A stretch of DNA of 64,000 nucleotides. It comes from Streptomyces sp. SM10 (GTDB lineage Bacteria > Actinomycetota > Actinomycetes > Streptomycetales > Streptomycetaceae). The notes under the pieces were generated by a model. The model worked only from the letters and a program-made list of their open reading frames with translations. It was not told the origin of the DNA and made no database searches. The position numbers and the translations under genes are program-made. Positions 47,551 to 55,086 of the stretch are shown one piece after another; positions within the stretch are counted from its first letter, which is position 1, and each line of letters starts with the position of its first letter. Where the stretch lies: assembly GCF_002910915.1 (NCBI RefSeq), contig NZ_NEUF01000068.1:186001-250000 (forward strand), read 5' to 3'.

Positions 47551-47578
47551 CGTTACCGTCTGTCGACTCCCGCGTTGT
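47551..47578 (+). promoter_or_regulatory. Sigma-BldN-like promoter of the chaplin gene
   Basis: CGTTAC (47551-47556) and CGTTGT (47573-47578) are exactly 16 bp apart. The sigma-BldN consensus I know for bldM and chaplin promoters is CGTAAC-N16-CGTTGA, so each hexamer differs at one place. Transcription would start about 47585, ~50 nt before the start codon. Confidence 0.5.
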
Positions 47579-47633
47579 CCAGGCATAACGGCCGCAGCTC
47601 GGCGGCCGGGTCCGAACTTCTCAAGGAGAACTG

Positions 47634-47939
47634 ATGTCGCGTATCTCGAAGGTGGCCGCTGTCATGGCTGGTACCGGTGCCCTGGTCGCCGGCGGCGCCG
47701 GCATGGCCACGGCCGACGCCGGTGCGGGGGCCGTCGCGGCCCACTCCCCCGGTGTCCTTTCGGGCAACGTGGTCCAGGTGCCCGTCCACGTCCCGGTCAA
47801 CGTGTGCGGCAACACGGTGAACGTGATCGCCCTGCTGAACCCGGCCTTCGGCAACACCTGCGCGAACGTGTCGGACAGCCACGAGGAGGTCCACGAGGAC
47901 AGCCACGACGACAAGGGTGAGTACGGCTACGGCCACTGA
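47634..47939 (+). CDS. Chaplin with acidic, His-rich C-terminal tail
   Basis: A 101-residue exported hydrophobin-like surface protein. Residues 1-29 are a Sec signal peptide ending TADA. The mature chaplin domain (about 36-78) includes SPGVLSGNVVQVPVHVPVNVCGNTVNVIALLN (key positions: C58, GN at 59-60) and GNTCAN with C76, the two cysteines that normally form a disulphide. Unlike ordinary short chaplins, which end soon after the second cysteine, there is a 23-residue tail (79-101) with ten Asp/Glu and four His. AAGGAG lies 7 nt before the ATG. Should assemble into amyloid-like fibrils on aerial hyphae; the tail's role is unknown. Confidence 0.9.
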   Translation: MSRISKVAAVMAGTGALVAGGAGMATADAGAGAVAAHSPGVLSGNVVQVPVHVPVNVCGNTVNVIALLNPAFGNTCANVSDSHEEVHEDSHDDKGEYGYGH

Positions 47940-47956
47940 TCTCCCCGCGGCGCCTT

Positions 47957-48000
47957 CCGGGCCTCCCCTCCCCGCCTCCTGGCGGGGAGGGGAGGCCCGG
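47957..48000. terminator. 20-bp perfect stem-loop terminator between convergent genes
   Basis: The arm 47957-47976 is the exact reverse complement of 47981-48000, loop TCCT. It lies 17 bp past the chaplin stop and 27 bp past the tyrosinase gene's stop, so it ends transcription from both sides. Confidence 0.85.
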
Positions 48001-48026
48001 TCCGCTCCCGGGGACGGCCGCACTGC

Positions 48027-48887
48027 TCAGACGTACCGGTAGAGCCGGGAGTGGTCCATGAGCTGTGAGGGCGGGACGTCCCAGGGCGGCATGGGCCGGT
48101 CGAACGGGAAGATCCGCTCCTGCTGCGGGTCGTCGGCGGGGAGCGCGCGGGCCGGCAGGTAGCGGGAGCGTGGATGTGCCTTCTGCCAGCGCGCCCAGAG
48201 CAGGTCGATGTACGCGTGATGCAGCCAGAAGACAGGGTCGTCGGGCGACGCCGCACCGGCCATCGACCCGCCGATCCAGCGGTGCACCCGGTTGTGGTTG
48301 GCCACCCCCCTGCCGCCTCTGATGCCCCAGCCCTCGATCCTGTTCCGGAAGCCCGTCGTGCTGACGCTGTTCCAGGGCGCCGCGTCGTAGACGGGGTCCT
48401 TCAGCGCACGCTCCACCTCCGCGGCACCGGGCAGTGTCACGGGAGAGGAGGGCCGGCCGAAGTTGCGCCGCAGGAAGGGGTCGTCGGTGACCCCGCCCCG
48501 GATCCGCCAGTTCCCCTGCCGGTAGGCGAACGGCCCGGTCATGACCTGCCGGTCGCCGGGCCTGCCGTTGCCGCCGAGGAAACCGTCCGCCCAGAGCGAG
48601 GCGCTCGCCGTGCTGTCCCGGGTCCAGTCCCAGTACGGGATCGACACGCGGGGGTCGACGGCCTGCAGCGCCTGCTCGAACTCCAGCAGGTATCTGCGGT
48701 GCCAGGGGAAGAAGGAGGGGGTCATGTGGGCGGGGCGTGGCCTGCTCTCGGCGTCGGTGACGTAGAACTCCCGGTGCAGAGCGACGAAGTCGTCGTACCG
48801 TCCCGAACGCTTGAGCTCCAGGATCGCGTCGACCAGTCGTCTCTTCTCCGTGCGCGTGAGATCGCGCTGATTCTTGCGGCTGTGCAT
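48027..48887 (-). CDS. melC2: Tyrosinase (MelC2/MelD2 type)
   Basis: A 286-residue type-3 copper monophenol oxidase for melanin formation. CuA ligands are H38 (FVALHRE), H54 (RPAHMTP) and H63 (FPWHRRYLLEF). CuB ligands are H198 and H202 (ANHNRVHRW) and H224 (WLHHAYIDLLW). The three CuA positions equal those of Streptomyces MelC2; CuB is displaced by eight residues because of an insert. The start ATG at 48887 (MHSRKNQRDLTRTEK) fits MelC2. No signal peptide, as expected for a protein exported together with MelC1. Downstream of the cofactor gene by 19 bp. Confidence 0.95.
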   Translation of the reverse strand: MHSRKNQRDLTRTEKRRLVDAILELKRSGRYDDFVALHREFYVTDAESRPRPAHMTPSFFPWHRRYLLEFEQALQAVDPRVSIPYWDWTRDSTASASLWADGFLGGNGRPGDRQVMTGPFAYRQGNWRIRGGVTDDPFLRRNFGRPSSPVTLPGAAEVERALKDPVYDAAPWNSVSTTGFRNRIEGWGIRGGRGVANHNRVHRWIGGSMAGAASPDDPVFWLHHAYIDLLWARWQKAHPRSRYLPARALPADDPQQERIFPFDRPMPPWDVPPSQLMDHSRLYRYV

Positions 48888-48906
48888 GCGTGCTCGTCCT
48901 CGGGTC

Positions 48907-49371
48907 TCAGATGGTGTGCGGGGAGACGGCGGACAGCTGGGCGGTGCCGAGTTCGTCGACCGCCGCGCGCGCCGTCTCCAGGAGGGTCGGGAACGACTCG
49001 TAGTGGTTGACCGTGCTGAGGTAGCTGCCGTCGGCGCGCCGCATCACGTGCAGGGTCCGCCCGTCGACACGGACGTCGATCCCGGGCACCGCGGCGGCGG
49101 GGCCGGCGCCGGGCAGGGACCCGGCCGCCACGAGGGGCGTGGCCGTGCCCCGGATCCGGCGGCCCTTGTACAGCTCGGCGAACCGCTCCGGGCCCACGGC
49201 GTCGCGTTCCGGGGCGGATCCCGGGGCCGCCGGGTCTTCGAGGAGGACCGGGGCGAGCGCGCCGCCGGTGCCGGCGATCACGGCCGCGGTGAAGACGGTG
49301 CGCAGCACCGCGCGGCGGACCGGGCGGTGGGCGCCGTCCGGTTCCGTGCTCGTGTCGGTGGTCGGATTCAT
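48907..49371 (-). CDS. melC1: Tyrosinase copper chaperone MelC1
   Basis: A 154-residue chaperone that transfers copper to apo-tyrosinase and carries the complex out by the Tat route. The N-terminus has a twin-arginine region RPVRRAVLRTVF followed by AAVIAGTGGALAP. The core box is LHVMRRADGSYLSTVNHYESFPTLLETARAAVDELG (key residues: HVMRR and HYESFPTLLE), typical of MelC1. ATG at 49371 with AAGGAGG 7 nt upstream, a strong ribosome site. First gene of the melC1-melC2 pair, divergent from the P450. Confidence 0.92.
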   Translation of the reverse strand: MNPTTDTSTEPDGAHRPVRRAVLRTVFTAAVIAGTGGALAPVLLEDPAAPGSAPERDAVGPERFAELYKGRRIRGTATPLVAAGSLPGAGPAAAVPGIDVRVDGRTLHVMRRADGSYLSTVNHYESFPTLLETARAAVDELGTAQLSAVSPHTI

Positions 49372-49560
49372 GGTGGTGTACCTCCTTCTCGTCACTCCTG
49401 CGGGGTATCTCGTTCGAGTGGGCAACGAGACGGGGCGCGAACGGTTCTCGTCCGCCGGGCATCGGGCGACCGTGGGAATTCTCCGGCCCGCCCGGCCGTG
49501 TCGGCGGCCGGGCGAGGCCCGTCGGGCCAGCATGGCGGTCCGAACCCCCGGAGGTTGTGA

Positions 49561-50850
49561 ATGAACGCGCCGACACAGGTGTCAACGGACCGCGTGCGAG
49601 GGACGGCGGTGGCCGATCTCGCCGACCCCGCGTTCTGGCGGCTGCCACGGTCCGAACGGCTGTCCGCGTTCGCCCGGCTGCGGGAGCTCGGAGCGCCGGT
49701 CCGCTTCACCCCCCGTACGGGGCCGCGCACGCCGTTCCACGCACTGGTGACCCACGCGGACGTGAAGGCGGCCAGCCGGCAGCCACAGCTCTTCGCCAGC
49801 GCGCCCGGTGTCACCACCCCCGAACCCGCTCCCTGGGCCAAGGCGGTCTTCGGCAACTCCATGGTCAACATGGACGGCGCCGAGCACGCCGGGCTGCGCA
49901 GGACCATCTCCCGCGCCTTCACCCCGAGGCTCCTCGCCGCGGCCGAGGAGAACATCGGCGCCGTCGCCCGGCGGCTGGTGGACGAGATGATCGCCGAGGG
50001 TCCCGGGGACTTCATGCGTGCGGCTCCCTCCCGTATGCCGTTCGAGGTCATCTGCGACCTGATGGGCATCCCCGCACGGCATCGCGCCGGCATCGCCGCG
50101 CGCATCGACCACGCGTCCGAGTACGTCGGGGTGCAGAGGCGTGGGCGCGCCCGGCTCCGGGTCCCGGGGCGCGGTCTGCGTTCCCTGGCCCGGATGCAGC
50201 TGGAGATGGCGGGCATCGCCCGCGAGCGGCGCCGCGCCCCGGCGGACGACGTGATCTCCGCACTCGTCCGCGCGGACGTCGGCGGGCAGGCCCTGTCCTC
50301 GCGTCAGCTCGGGGCGTTCTTCTCCCTGCTGCTCGTCGCCGGTGTGGAGACCACCCGGAACGCGATCGCCCACGGGATGGTCCTGCTGAGCGCGCATCCG
50401 GAGCAGCGGGCGCTGCTGGAATCCGACTTCGACCGCCATGCCGACGGCGCGGTCGACGAGATCGTGCGCCATTCGACGCCGATCATCCAGTTCCGTCGGA
50501 CCGTGGCAGCCGAATGCACGCTGGGCGGGCACACCTTTCTGCCCGGGGAAAAGGTCGTGCTGCTCTACGCGTCCGCGAACCGGGACGCATCCGTCTTCGG
50601 CGACCCCGATGTCTTCGACATCACCCGCTCACCCAATCCGCACCTCGGATACGGCGGCGGAGGACCGCACCACTGCCTGGGGGCGCACCTTGCGAAGCTG
50701 GAGATGAAGGCCCTGTTCAGGGAGATGCTCACGCGGCTGGACGGCGTACGGACATCGGGCGGACCGGGGCTGGTCGATTCGAATTTCGACAACCGGGTCG
50801 GTTCACTTCCCTTCACCTTCGAAACGGGTCACCCGAACGGCCCGCTCTGA
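49561..50850 (+). CDS. Cytochrome P450
   Basis: A 429-residue soluble bacterial P450. Seen: the oxygen-binding helix I AGVETTRNAIAHG, the helix K E-x-x-R in DEIVRHSTP, FRRTVAAE, the meander FGDPDVFDITRSPNPHLGYGGG and the haem loop GYGGGGPHHCLGAHLA with the cysteine ligand. The usual phenylalanine seven residues before the cysteine is tyrosine here, a CYP125/CYP124-like feature. GGAGG lies 6 nt before the ATG. No ferredoxin gene is adjacent. Substrate unknown; sterol- or fatty-acid-like compounds are possible by clan only. Confidence 0.93.
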   Translation: MNAPTQVSTDRVRGTAVADLADPAFWRLPRSERLSAFARLRELGAPVRFTPRTGPRTPFHALVTHADVKAASRQPQLFASAPGVTTPEPAPWAKAVFGNSMVNMDGAEHAGLRRTISRAFTPRLLAAAEENIGAVARRLVDEMIAEGPGDFMRAAPSRMPFEVICDLMGIPARHRAGIAARIDHASEYVGVQRRGRARLRVPGRGLRSLARMQLEMAGIARERRRAPADDVISALVRADVGGQALSSRQLGAFFSLLLVAGVETTRNAIAHGMVLLSAHPEQRALLESDFDRHADGAVDEIVRHSTPIIQFRRTVAAECTLGGHTFLPGEKVVLLYASANRDASVFGDPDVFDITRSPNPHLGYGGGGPHHCLGAHLAKLEMKALFREMLTRLDGVRTSGGPGLVDSNFDNRVGSLPFTFETGHPNGPL

Positions 50851-50961
50851 AACCCGGCGTGTCGCGAATGGTCTATTCACGGGCAGTCCCCCAGCCCATT
50901 GTTGAATGTTTCTCCTTAGGGTCGACAGGGTCGGAGACAGGCCGCAATCCAAGGAGGAGCC

Positions 50962-52146
50962 GTGCCCGTACAGCGCCGTCTCATCAATTTCGGCATCGGG
51001 GCGACCGCCTTCTGCCTCCTCGTCGGCGGCGCGGTCCTCACCGACCACGACGCCGCGGACACACAGGCCGGCAAGGGCGCCGCCCGGGGGGCGCCGGAGC
51101 CGGACGCGTCGACCGCCATCGGCGCCTACCTGGACTACGGACCGGCGGGTGTGCAGCGGATGGGCGAGCTGTCGCGCTGGCTCGGCGGTACGGAACTGCG
51201 CGTCGGGCACAGCTACCTGCCGGGCGACCTGTGGGAGAACATCGAGGGCCGCCCGGGCTTCCTCGCCTCGTGGGCCGCCTGGCGCAAGGCCGCCGACGAC
51301 CGGATGTTCGTGCTCAACACGCCGATGCTGGAGCGGAACGAGGAGCGCGTCCCCGACTACGAGGTGCGCGGCCTGCTCCGGGCCGGCGCCGCGGGGCAGT
51401 TCGACGAGCACTTCCGCAGACTGGCCGAGCGCCTGGTCCTGCTGGGCGTCCCGGACACCGTGATCGTCCTGGGCTGGGAGATGAACGGGACGACGTACAC
51501 GCACCGGTGCGGTCCCGACCCGGTCGCGTGGAAGGCGTACTGGAAGCGCATCGTCACGGCCATGCGGTCCGTGACCGGCCAGGAGTTCCGCTTCGACTTC
51601 GCGCCCAGCAGGGGACGGGACGCGGTGCCCTGGACGGAGTGCTATCCGGGCGACGACGTCGTGGACGTCATCGGGATGGACTCCTACGACCAGCCGCCGG
51701 CGCGGACCTTCGACGAGCAGGTGAACGAGCCGTACGGACTGCAGAAGCAGGTCGACTTCGCGGCCGAGCACGGCAAGCCGATCTCCTTCCCGGAGTGGGG
51801 GCTGTTCCGCAACGGTGACAACCCCGAGTACATGCGGCGCATGCTGGAGTGGATCGAGCGGCACAAGCCGCTCTACCAGACGATCACGGACTACTGCCCG
51901 CACGGAGTGTGGCAGTGCGCGGAGAACCCCGAGTCCTCACGGGTGTTCCGCGAGATGCTGAGCGGGCTGCCCGACGCTCCGGCGCCGTCCGACCCGAGCG
52001 GGACGCCGCCTCCGCCCAAGCCCGACAAGCCCACCCCGACCGTGCCCGTCCCGGACACGAACGAGTCGGGATGGTGCATCACGGTTCCGCTGAGCGAATG
52101 GTTCGGCCAGTGGCTGAGCGACCGTGAGTTCTGCGTGACCGACTGA
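50962..52146 (+). CDS. Secreted GH26-like glycoside hydrolase with C-terminal Cys domain
   Basis: A 394-residue exported enzyme, probably a beta-mannanase-like hydrolase. An N-terminal signal/anchor (about 1-28: GATAFCLLVGGAVL) is followed by a Gly/Ala-rich linker. The (beta/alpha)8 domain (about 50-335) carries the acid/base glutamate in VLGWEMNG and the nucleophile candidate in ISFPEWGLF, plus DVVDVIGMDSYDQ. A Pro/Lys linker leads to a short C-terminal module with two cysteines (GWCITVPLSEW and REFCVTD). GTG start with AGGAGGAG 4 nt upstream. TAGGGT at 50917-50922 may be its -10 box. Confidence 0.85.
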   Translation: MPVQRRLINFGIGATAFCLLVGGAVLTDHDAADTQAGKGAARGAPEPDASTAIGAYLDYGPAGVQRMGELSRWLGGTELRVGHSYLPGDLWENIEGRPGFLASWAAWRKAADDRMFVLNTPMLERNEERVPDYEVRGLLRAGAAGQFDEHFRRLAERLVLLGVPDTVIVLGWEMNGTTYTHRCGPDPVAWKAYWKRIVTAMRSVTGQEFRFDFAPSRGRDAVPWTECYPGDDVVDVIGMDSYDQPPARTFDEQVNEPYGLQKQVDFAAEHGKPISFPEWGLFRNGDNPEYMRRMLEWIERHKPLYQTITDYCPHGVWQCAENPESSRVFREMLSGLPDAPAPSDPSGTPPPPKPDKPTPTVPVPDTNESGWCITVPLSEWFGQWLSDREFCVTD

Positions 52147-52170
52147 GTCCCGTCCCGACGGGTCGCCCGC

Positions 52171-52222
52171 GCCGGCACCGTTCCCGCGGAGGTGGTTCAC
52201 CTGACCGCGGGACGGCGCCGGC
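52171..52222. terminator. Long interrupted stem-loop between convergent genes
   Basis: The arm 52171-52194 pairs with 52198-52222 (AGGTG-GTT-CACCT at the tip, then CCGCGG/CCGCGG and GCCGGC/GCCGGC), with one mismatch and small bulges. It lies between stops at 52146 and 52244. Confidence 0.65.
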
Positions 52223-52243
52223 CGGTGCGTGTCCGGCGCCTGC

Positions 52244-53668
52244 TCACCATCCGGTCCAGAGCAGGTGGTTGACGAGCAGGGCGAGGGCGGCCTGGGCGGC
52301 CAGCCAGCCCCGTCTGCCGGGGTCCGGCAGCAGAGCGGCCGCGGGAATCAGCCAGACGACGAACGGCTGCCAGATCCGCTCGGTCTCCGCCTTGCTCATC
52401 CCGGACAGATCGGCCACGACGAGGGCCAGGAGCCCGGCCAGGGTGAGGAGCGCGAGGCGCTGTACGGCGGTGGTGGTGCCGGACGGCAGGGCGCGCAGGG
52501 CGGCGGGGACGGATGCCGCAGTGCGGCGCAGGCCCGCGACGGTGGCCAGGCCCACGGCGAGGGTGGCGCAGGCGAGGTTCGCCCAGACCCAGTAGGAGTA
52601 GGGCCGGACGCCCCCCGCACCCTGGTAGTAGCGCTCGACCAACAGGTGGTAGGCCTCCCACCAGTTGAACCCGGCCAGGGTGAAGGCCACGGGGGCGGCC
52701 AGGGCACCGAGCAGGACGAGGCCGAGCGGGCGGGCGGTCCGTGCGAGGACCAGGACCGCGACGAGCAGCCCCGCGATGAGCGTCAGACCGTAGCTGAGGT
52801 AGCAGGTGAACCCGAACAGGAGTCCCGACCCGAGCGCGGCGGCCGCCGGATACCGGGCCGTACGTGTCGCGGCGAGGGCCAGCAGGGCGACGGACCACGC
52901 CGCGACAGCGGCGAAGTAGCCGTCCGCCGACGTCCCCGTCCAGACCGCGAAGGGGGCGAGGACGAGGAAGGGCGCAGCACGCCGGGCGAGGTGCTCGCCC
53001 GTCAGGGCGCGCACCGCGACCATGACGGCCACGGCGGTGGAGCCGCCCAGCACGATGCACCAGATCCCCGCCCAGGCCCCGCCCCCGAGTCCGATCCGGT
53101 CCAGGCCGACGAAGGTGAGGGTGGCGCCCGGCGGGTGCCCGGCGACGTGGGCGGGCCAGTTGCCGGGCGGGCCGATCACGATGTGGTCGGTGAACCCGCG
53201 CAGGGCGGCACCGATATCGTCGAAGCGGTCGATGACCTGCAGGTACTCGTGTTTGGTGGTCAGCCTGCGGGCGACACCCCGGTACCAGCCCTCGATCAGG
53301 GCCAGCGAGAGGATCCAGGCGACGGACGTCCCCCAGCAGGCAAGGAGCAGACGCCGCCAGGCGAGGCGCTCGGCGACACGGGGCCCGTAGGCGATGACCC
53401 CCAGGGCCACGGTGATCGCGGCGGGGGTGCCGGGACCGAGGTGCGGGTCCCAGGAGGCCAGGAGCGGGGGCCAGTGGACCTGCAGGCTGCCGTTGCTCTC
53501 CTGGATGATCCAGCCCACGACGGCGGCCACGGCCACGAGCAGCGCTCCCGCGGCCGCGGCGACGAGGTCCCTGCGGCGGCCTGCCGGGGTGGCGGATGGA
53601 TGGTCGGAGTGCCCGGGGCCGGTTGGTTCGAGCGGTTGGATGCGGTCACTGTGCTGCTCGGTCTTCAC
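52244..53668 (-). CDS. Polytopic membrane protein, GT-C-like mannosyltransferase candidate
   Basis: A 474-residue integral membrane protein with about 11-12 hydrophobic helices (AAAAGALLVAVAAVVGWII, VAVMVAVRAL, LALAATRTARYPAAAALGSG, LIAGLLVAVLVLARTA, LIPAAALLP). The first loop carries Arg/Asp residues (DRFDDIGAALRGFTDHIVIG) and PPGNWPAHVAGHPPGATL, and a later loop has FNWWEAYHLLVERYYQGAGGVRP, similar to polyprenyl-linked sugar transferases. GTG at 53668 is 6 nt from a TAGCGT -10 box, so the mRNA is probably leaderless. It is divergent from the molybdopterin protein and lies in the predicted two-component regulon. The enzyme assignment is inference. Confidence 0.75.
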   Translation of the reverse strand: MKTEQHSDRIQPLEPTGPGHSDHPSATPAGRRRDLVAAAAGALLVAVAAVVGWIIQESNGSLQVHWPPLLASWDPHLGPGTPAAITVALGVIAYGPRVAERLAWRRLLLACWGTSVAWILSLALIEGWYRGVARRLTTKHEYLQVIDRFDDIGAALRGFTDHIVIGPPGNWPAHVAGHPPGATLTFVGLDRIGLGGGAWAGIWCIVLGGSTAVAVMVAVRALTGEHLARRAAPFLVLAPFAVWTGTSADGYFAAVAAWSVALLALAATRTARYPAAAALGSGLLFGFTCYLSYGLTLIAGLLVAVLVLARTARPLGLVLLGALAAPVAFTLAGFNWWEAYHLLVERYYQGAGGVRPYSYWVWANLACATLAVGLATVAGLRRTAASVPAALRALPSGTTTAVQRLALLTLAGLLALVVADLSGMSKAETERIWQPFVVWLIPAAALLPDPGRRGWLAAQAALALLVNHLLWTGW

Positions 53669-53674
53669 GCACGC

Positions 53675-53740
53675 ACGCTACGCACCGGGAGGGCGTCACG
53701 GGCGGTGCGACGCCGCCGCGTCACACAACCGTCAGATCCG
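53675..53740 (-). promoter_or_regulatory. Leaderless promoter of 52244-53668 with 11-bp direct repeat
   Basis: On the minus strand TAGCGT (53680-53675) is followed by 6 nt and the GTG at 53668. Upstream, CGTCACACAAC (53719-53729) and CGTCAGATCCG (53730-53740, plus strand) form a direct repeat of period 11. The gap from 53719 to the -10 is 38 bp, identical to the epimerase promoter. Candidate binding site of the response regulator at 57683. Confidence 0.6.
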
Positions 53741-53765
53741 GCCCGGCCGGCCGGCCGGAGACCGA

Positions 53766-53829
53766 CGTCAGACTTTCGTCAGGAGTCGCGGGCCACCAGG
53801 AGCGCCGTTGCCGCCATAGCGTCGGGGCC
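53766..53829 (+). promoter_or_regulatory. Leaderless promoter of the molybdopterin gene with 11-bp direct repeat
   Basis: CGTCAGACTTT (53766-53776) and CGTCAGGAGTC (53777-53787) repeat with period 11. The -10 box TAGCGT (53817-53822) is 34 bp downstream of the second CGTCAG, and 7 nt before the ATG at 53830. Repeat placement just upstream of the -35 region suits an activator. Confidence 0.6.
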
Positions 53830-55086
53830 ATGGGCGACACACGACGAAGAACCGCAGCGCGACTCTCCTCCCTGCCCCTGCCCACCAGGCCCGCCTTCTG
53901 GCGCAGCCCGGTGCGCGGGGTCGGATTCACGGCCGTACTCGGTGTGGTGCTCCTCGCCGGTCTCACCCTGCTGTTCGTGACGGGACTCGTCTCCTACGCG
54001 GCGTACAACCCGGATCTGGCGGCCGTGAACGACAAGACACCGGACAAGGGGTGGCTGGGGTTCTACCTGTTCGACTGGCCCACCGGGCCCCGCTGGCTGT
54101 ACCGCCTCAACCAGGGGGTGCACGTCACGCTCGGCATCGTGCTCGTGCCGGTGCTGCTGGCCAAGCTGTGGTCGGTGATCCCGAAGCTCTTCGCGCTGCC
54201 GCCGGCACGGTCCGTCGGGCACGTCCTGGAGCGCCTCTCCCTGCTGCTCCTGGTCGGCGGGGCACTCTTCGAATTCCTCACCGGACTGCTCAACATCCAG
54301 CTCGAGTACGTGTTCCCCGGTTCCTTCTATCCGCTGCACTTCTACGGGGCGTGGGTCTTCTTCGCCGCGTTCGCCGCCCATACGGCGCTGAAGCTTCCCC
54401 GGGCGCTGCGTGTGCTGCGCGAGGGAATTCCTCCGGGTGAGAAGGACGAGCTGGCGGCCCCTGACCCCGCCGAGCCGACCGTGTCCCGGCGCGGGGCCCT
54501 GGCGATCGTGGGGGCGGGGTCGCTGGTCCTCCTGGCCACCTCGGTGGGACGGAGCTTCGACCCGCTGCGGCGGACCGCCCTGCTGGCGCCGCACGGAGGC
54601 GCCGAACCGGGACCGGGCGACTTCCAGATCAACAAGACCGCCGCGAAGGCCGGCATCGCGCCGGCGGAGACGGGAGAGCGCTGGCGGCTCACACTCGTCG
54701 GACCGGCCGGGGAGGTGCACCTGTCCCGGAAGCAGCTGGAGGCCATGGAGCAGCACGGGGCGGCCCTGCCCATCGCCTGTGTGGAGGGCTGGTCGACGTC
54801 GGACCAGTGGTGGCGCGGGGTGCGTCTGCGCGACCTCGCCGCGCTCGCGGGGTATCCGCAGGAGGCGCCGGGGGTGCTGGTGGAGTCCCTGCAGCGCAGC
54901 GGGTCGTTCCGGACGGTCGCGCTGCGGGAGAACCAGGTCCGCGACGCCCGGTCGCTGCTGGCGCTGGAGGTGAACGGTGAGGCGCTGTCACCCGACCACG
55001 GATATCCGGCGCGTGTCATCGTGCCCGCCGCCCCCGGAGTGATGAACACCAAATGGGTCGCCCGTATGACGTTCGGAGAGCTGTGA
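53830..55086 (+). CDS. Membrane-anchored molybdopterin-dependent oxidoreductase
   Basis: A 418-residue protein. Residues about 30-195 form a membrane part with four to five helices (FTAVLGVVLLAGLTLLFVTG, VHVTLGIVLVPVLL, LSLLLLVGGALFEFLTGLL, GAWVFFAAFAAHTALKL) containing histidines H98, H170 and H184 that could bind b-type haem. SRRGALAIVGAGS (219-231) begins a further helix with a Tat-like motif. Residues 255-418 resemble the sulfite-oxidase molybdopterin fold, with the putative Mo ligand C317 in PIACVEGWSTSDQWWRG. It likely faces the cell exterior. The next gene overlaps its stop by one base. Substrate unknown. Confidence 0.85.
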   Translation: MGDTRRRTAARLSSLPLPTRPAFWRSPVRGVGFTAVLGVVLLAGLTLLFVTGLVSYAAYNPDLAAVNDKTPDKGWLGFYLFDWPTGPRWLYRLNQGVHVTLGIVLVPVLLAKLWSVIPKLFALPPARSVGHVLERLSLLLLVGGALFEFLTGLLNIQLEYVFPGSFYPLHFYGAWVFFAAFAAHTALKLPRALRVLREGIPPGEKDELAAPDPAEPTVSRRGALAIVGAGSLVLLATSVGRSFDPLRRTALLAPHGGAEPGPGDFQINKTAAKAGIAPAETGERWRLTLVGPAGEVHLSRKQLEAMEQHGAALPIACVEGWSTSDQWWRGVRLRDLAALAGYPQEAPGVLVESLQRSGSFRTVALRENQVRDARSLLALEVNGEALSPDHGYPARVIVPAAPGVMNTKWVARMTFGEL

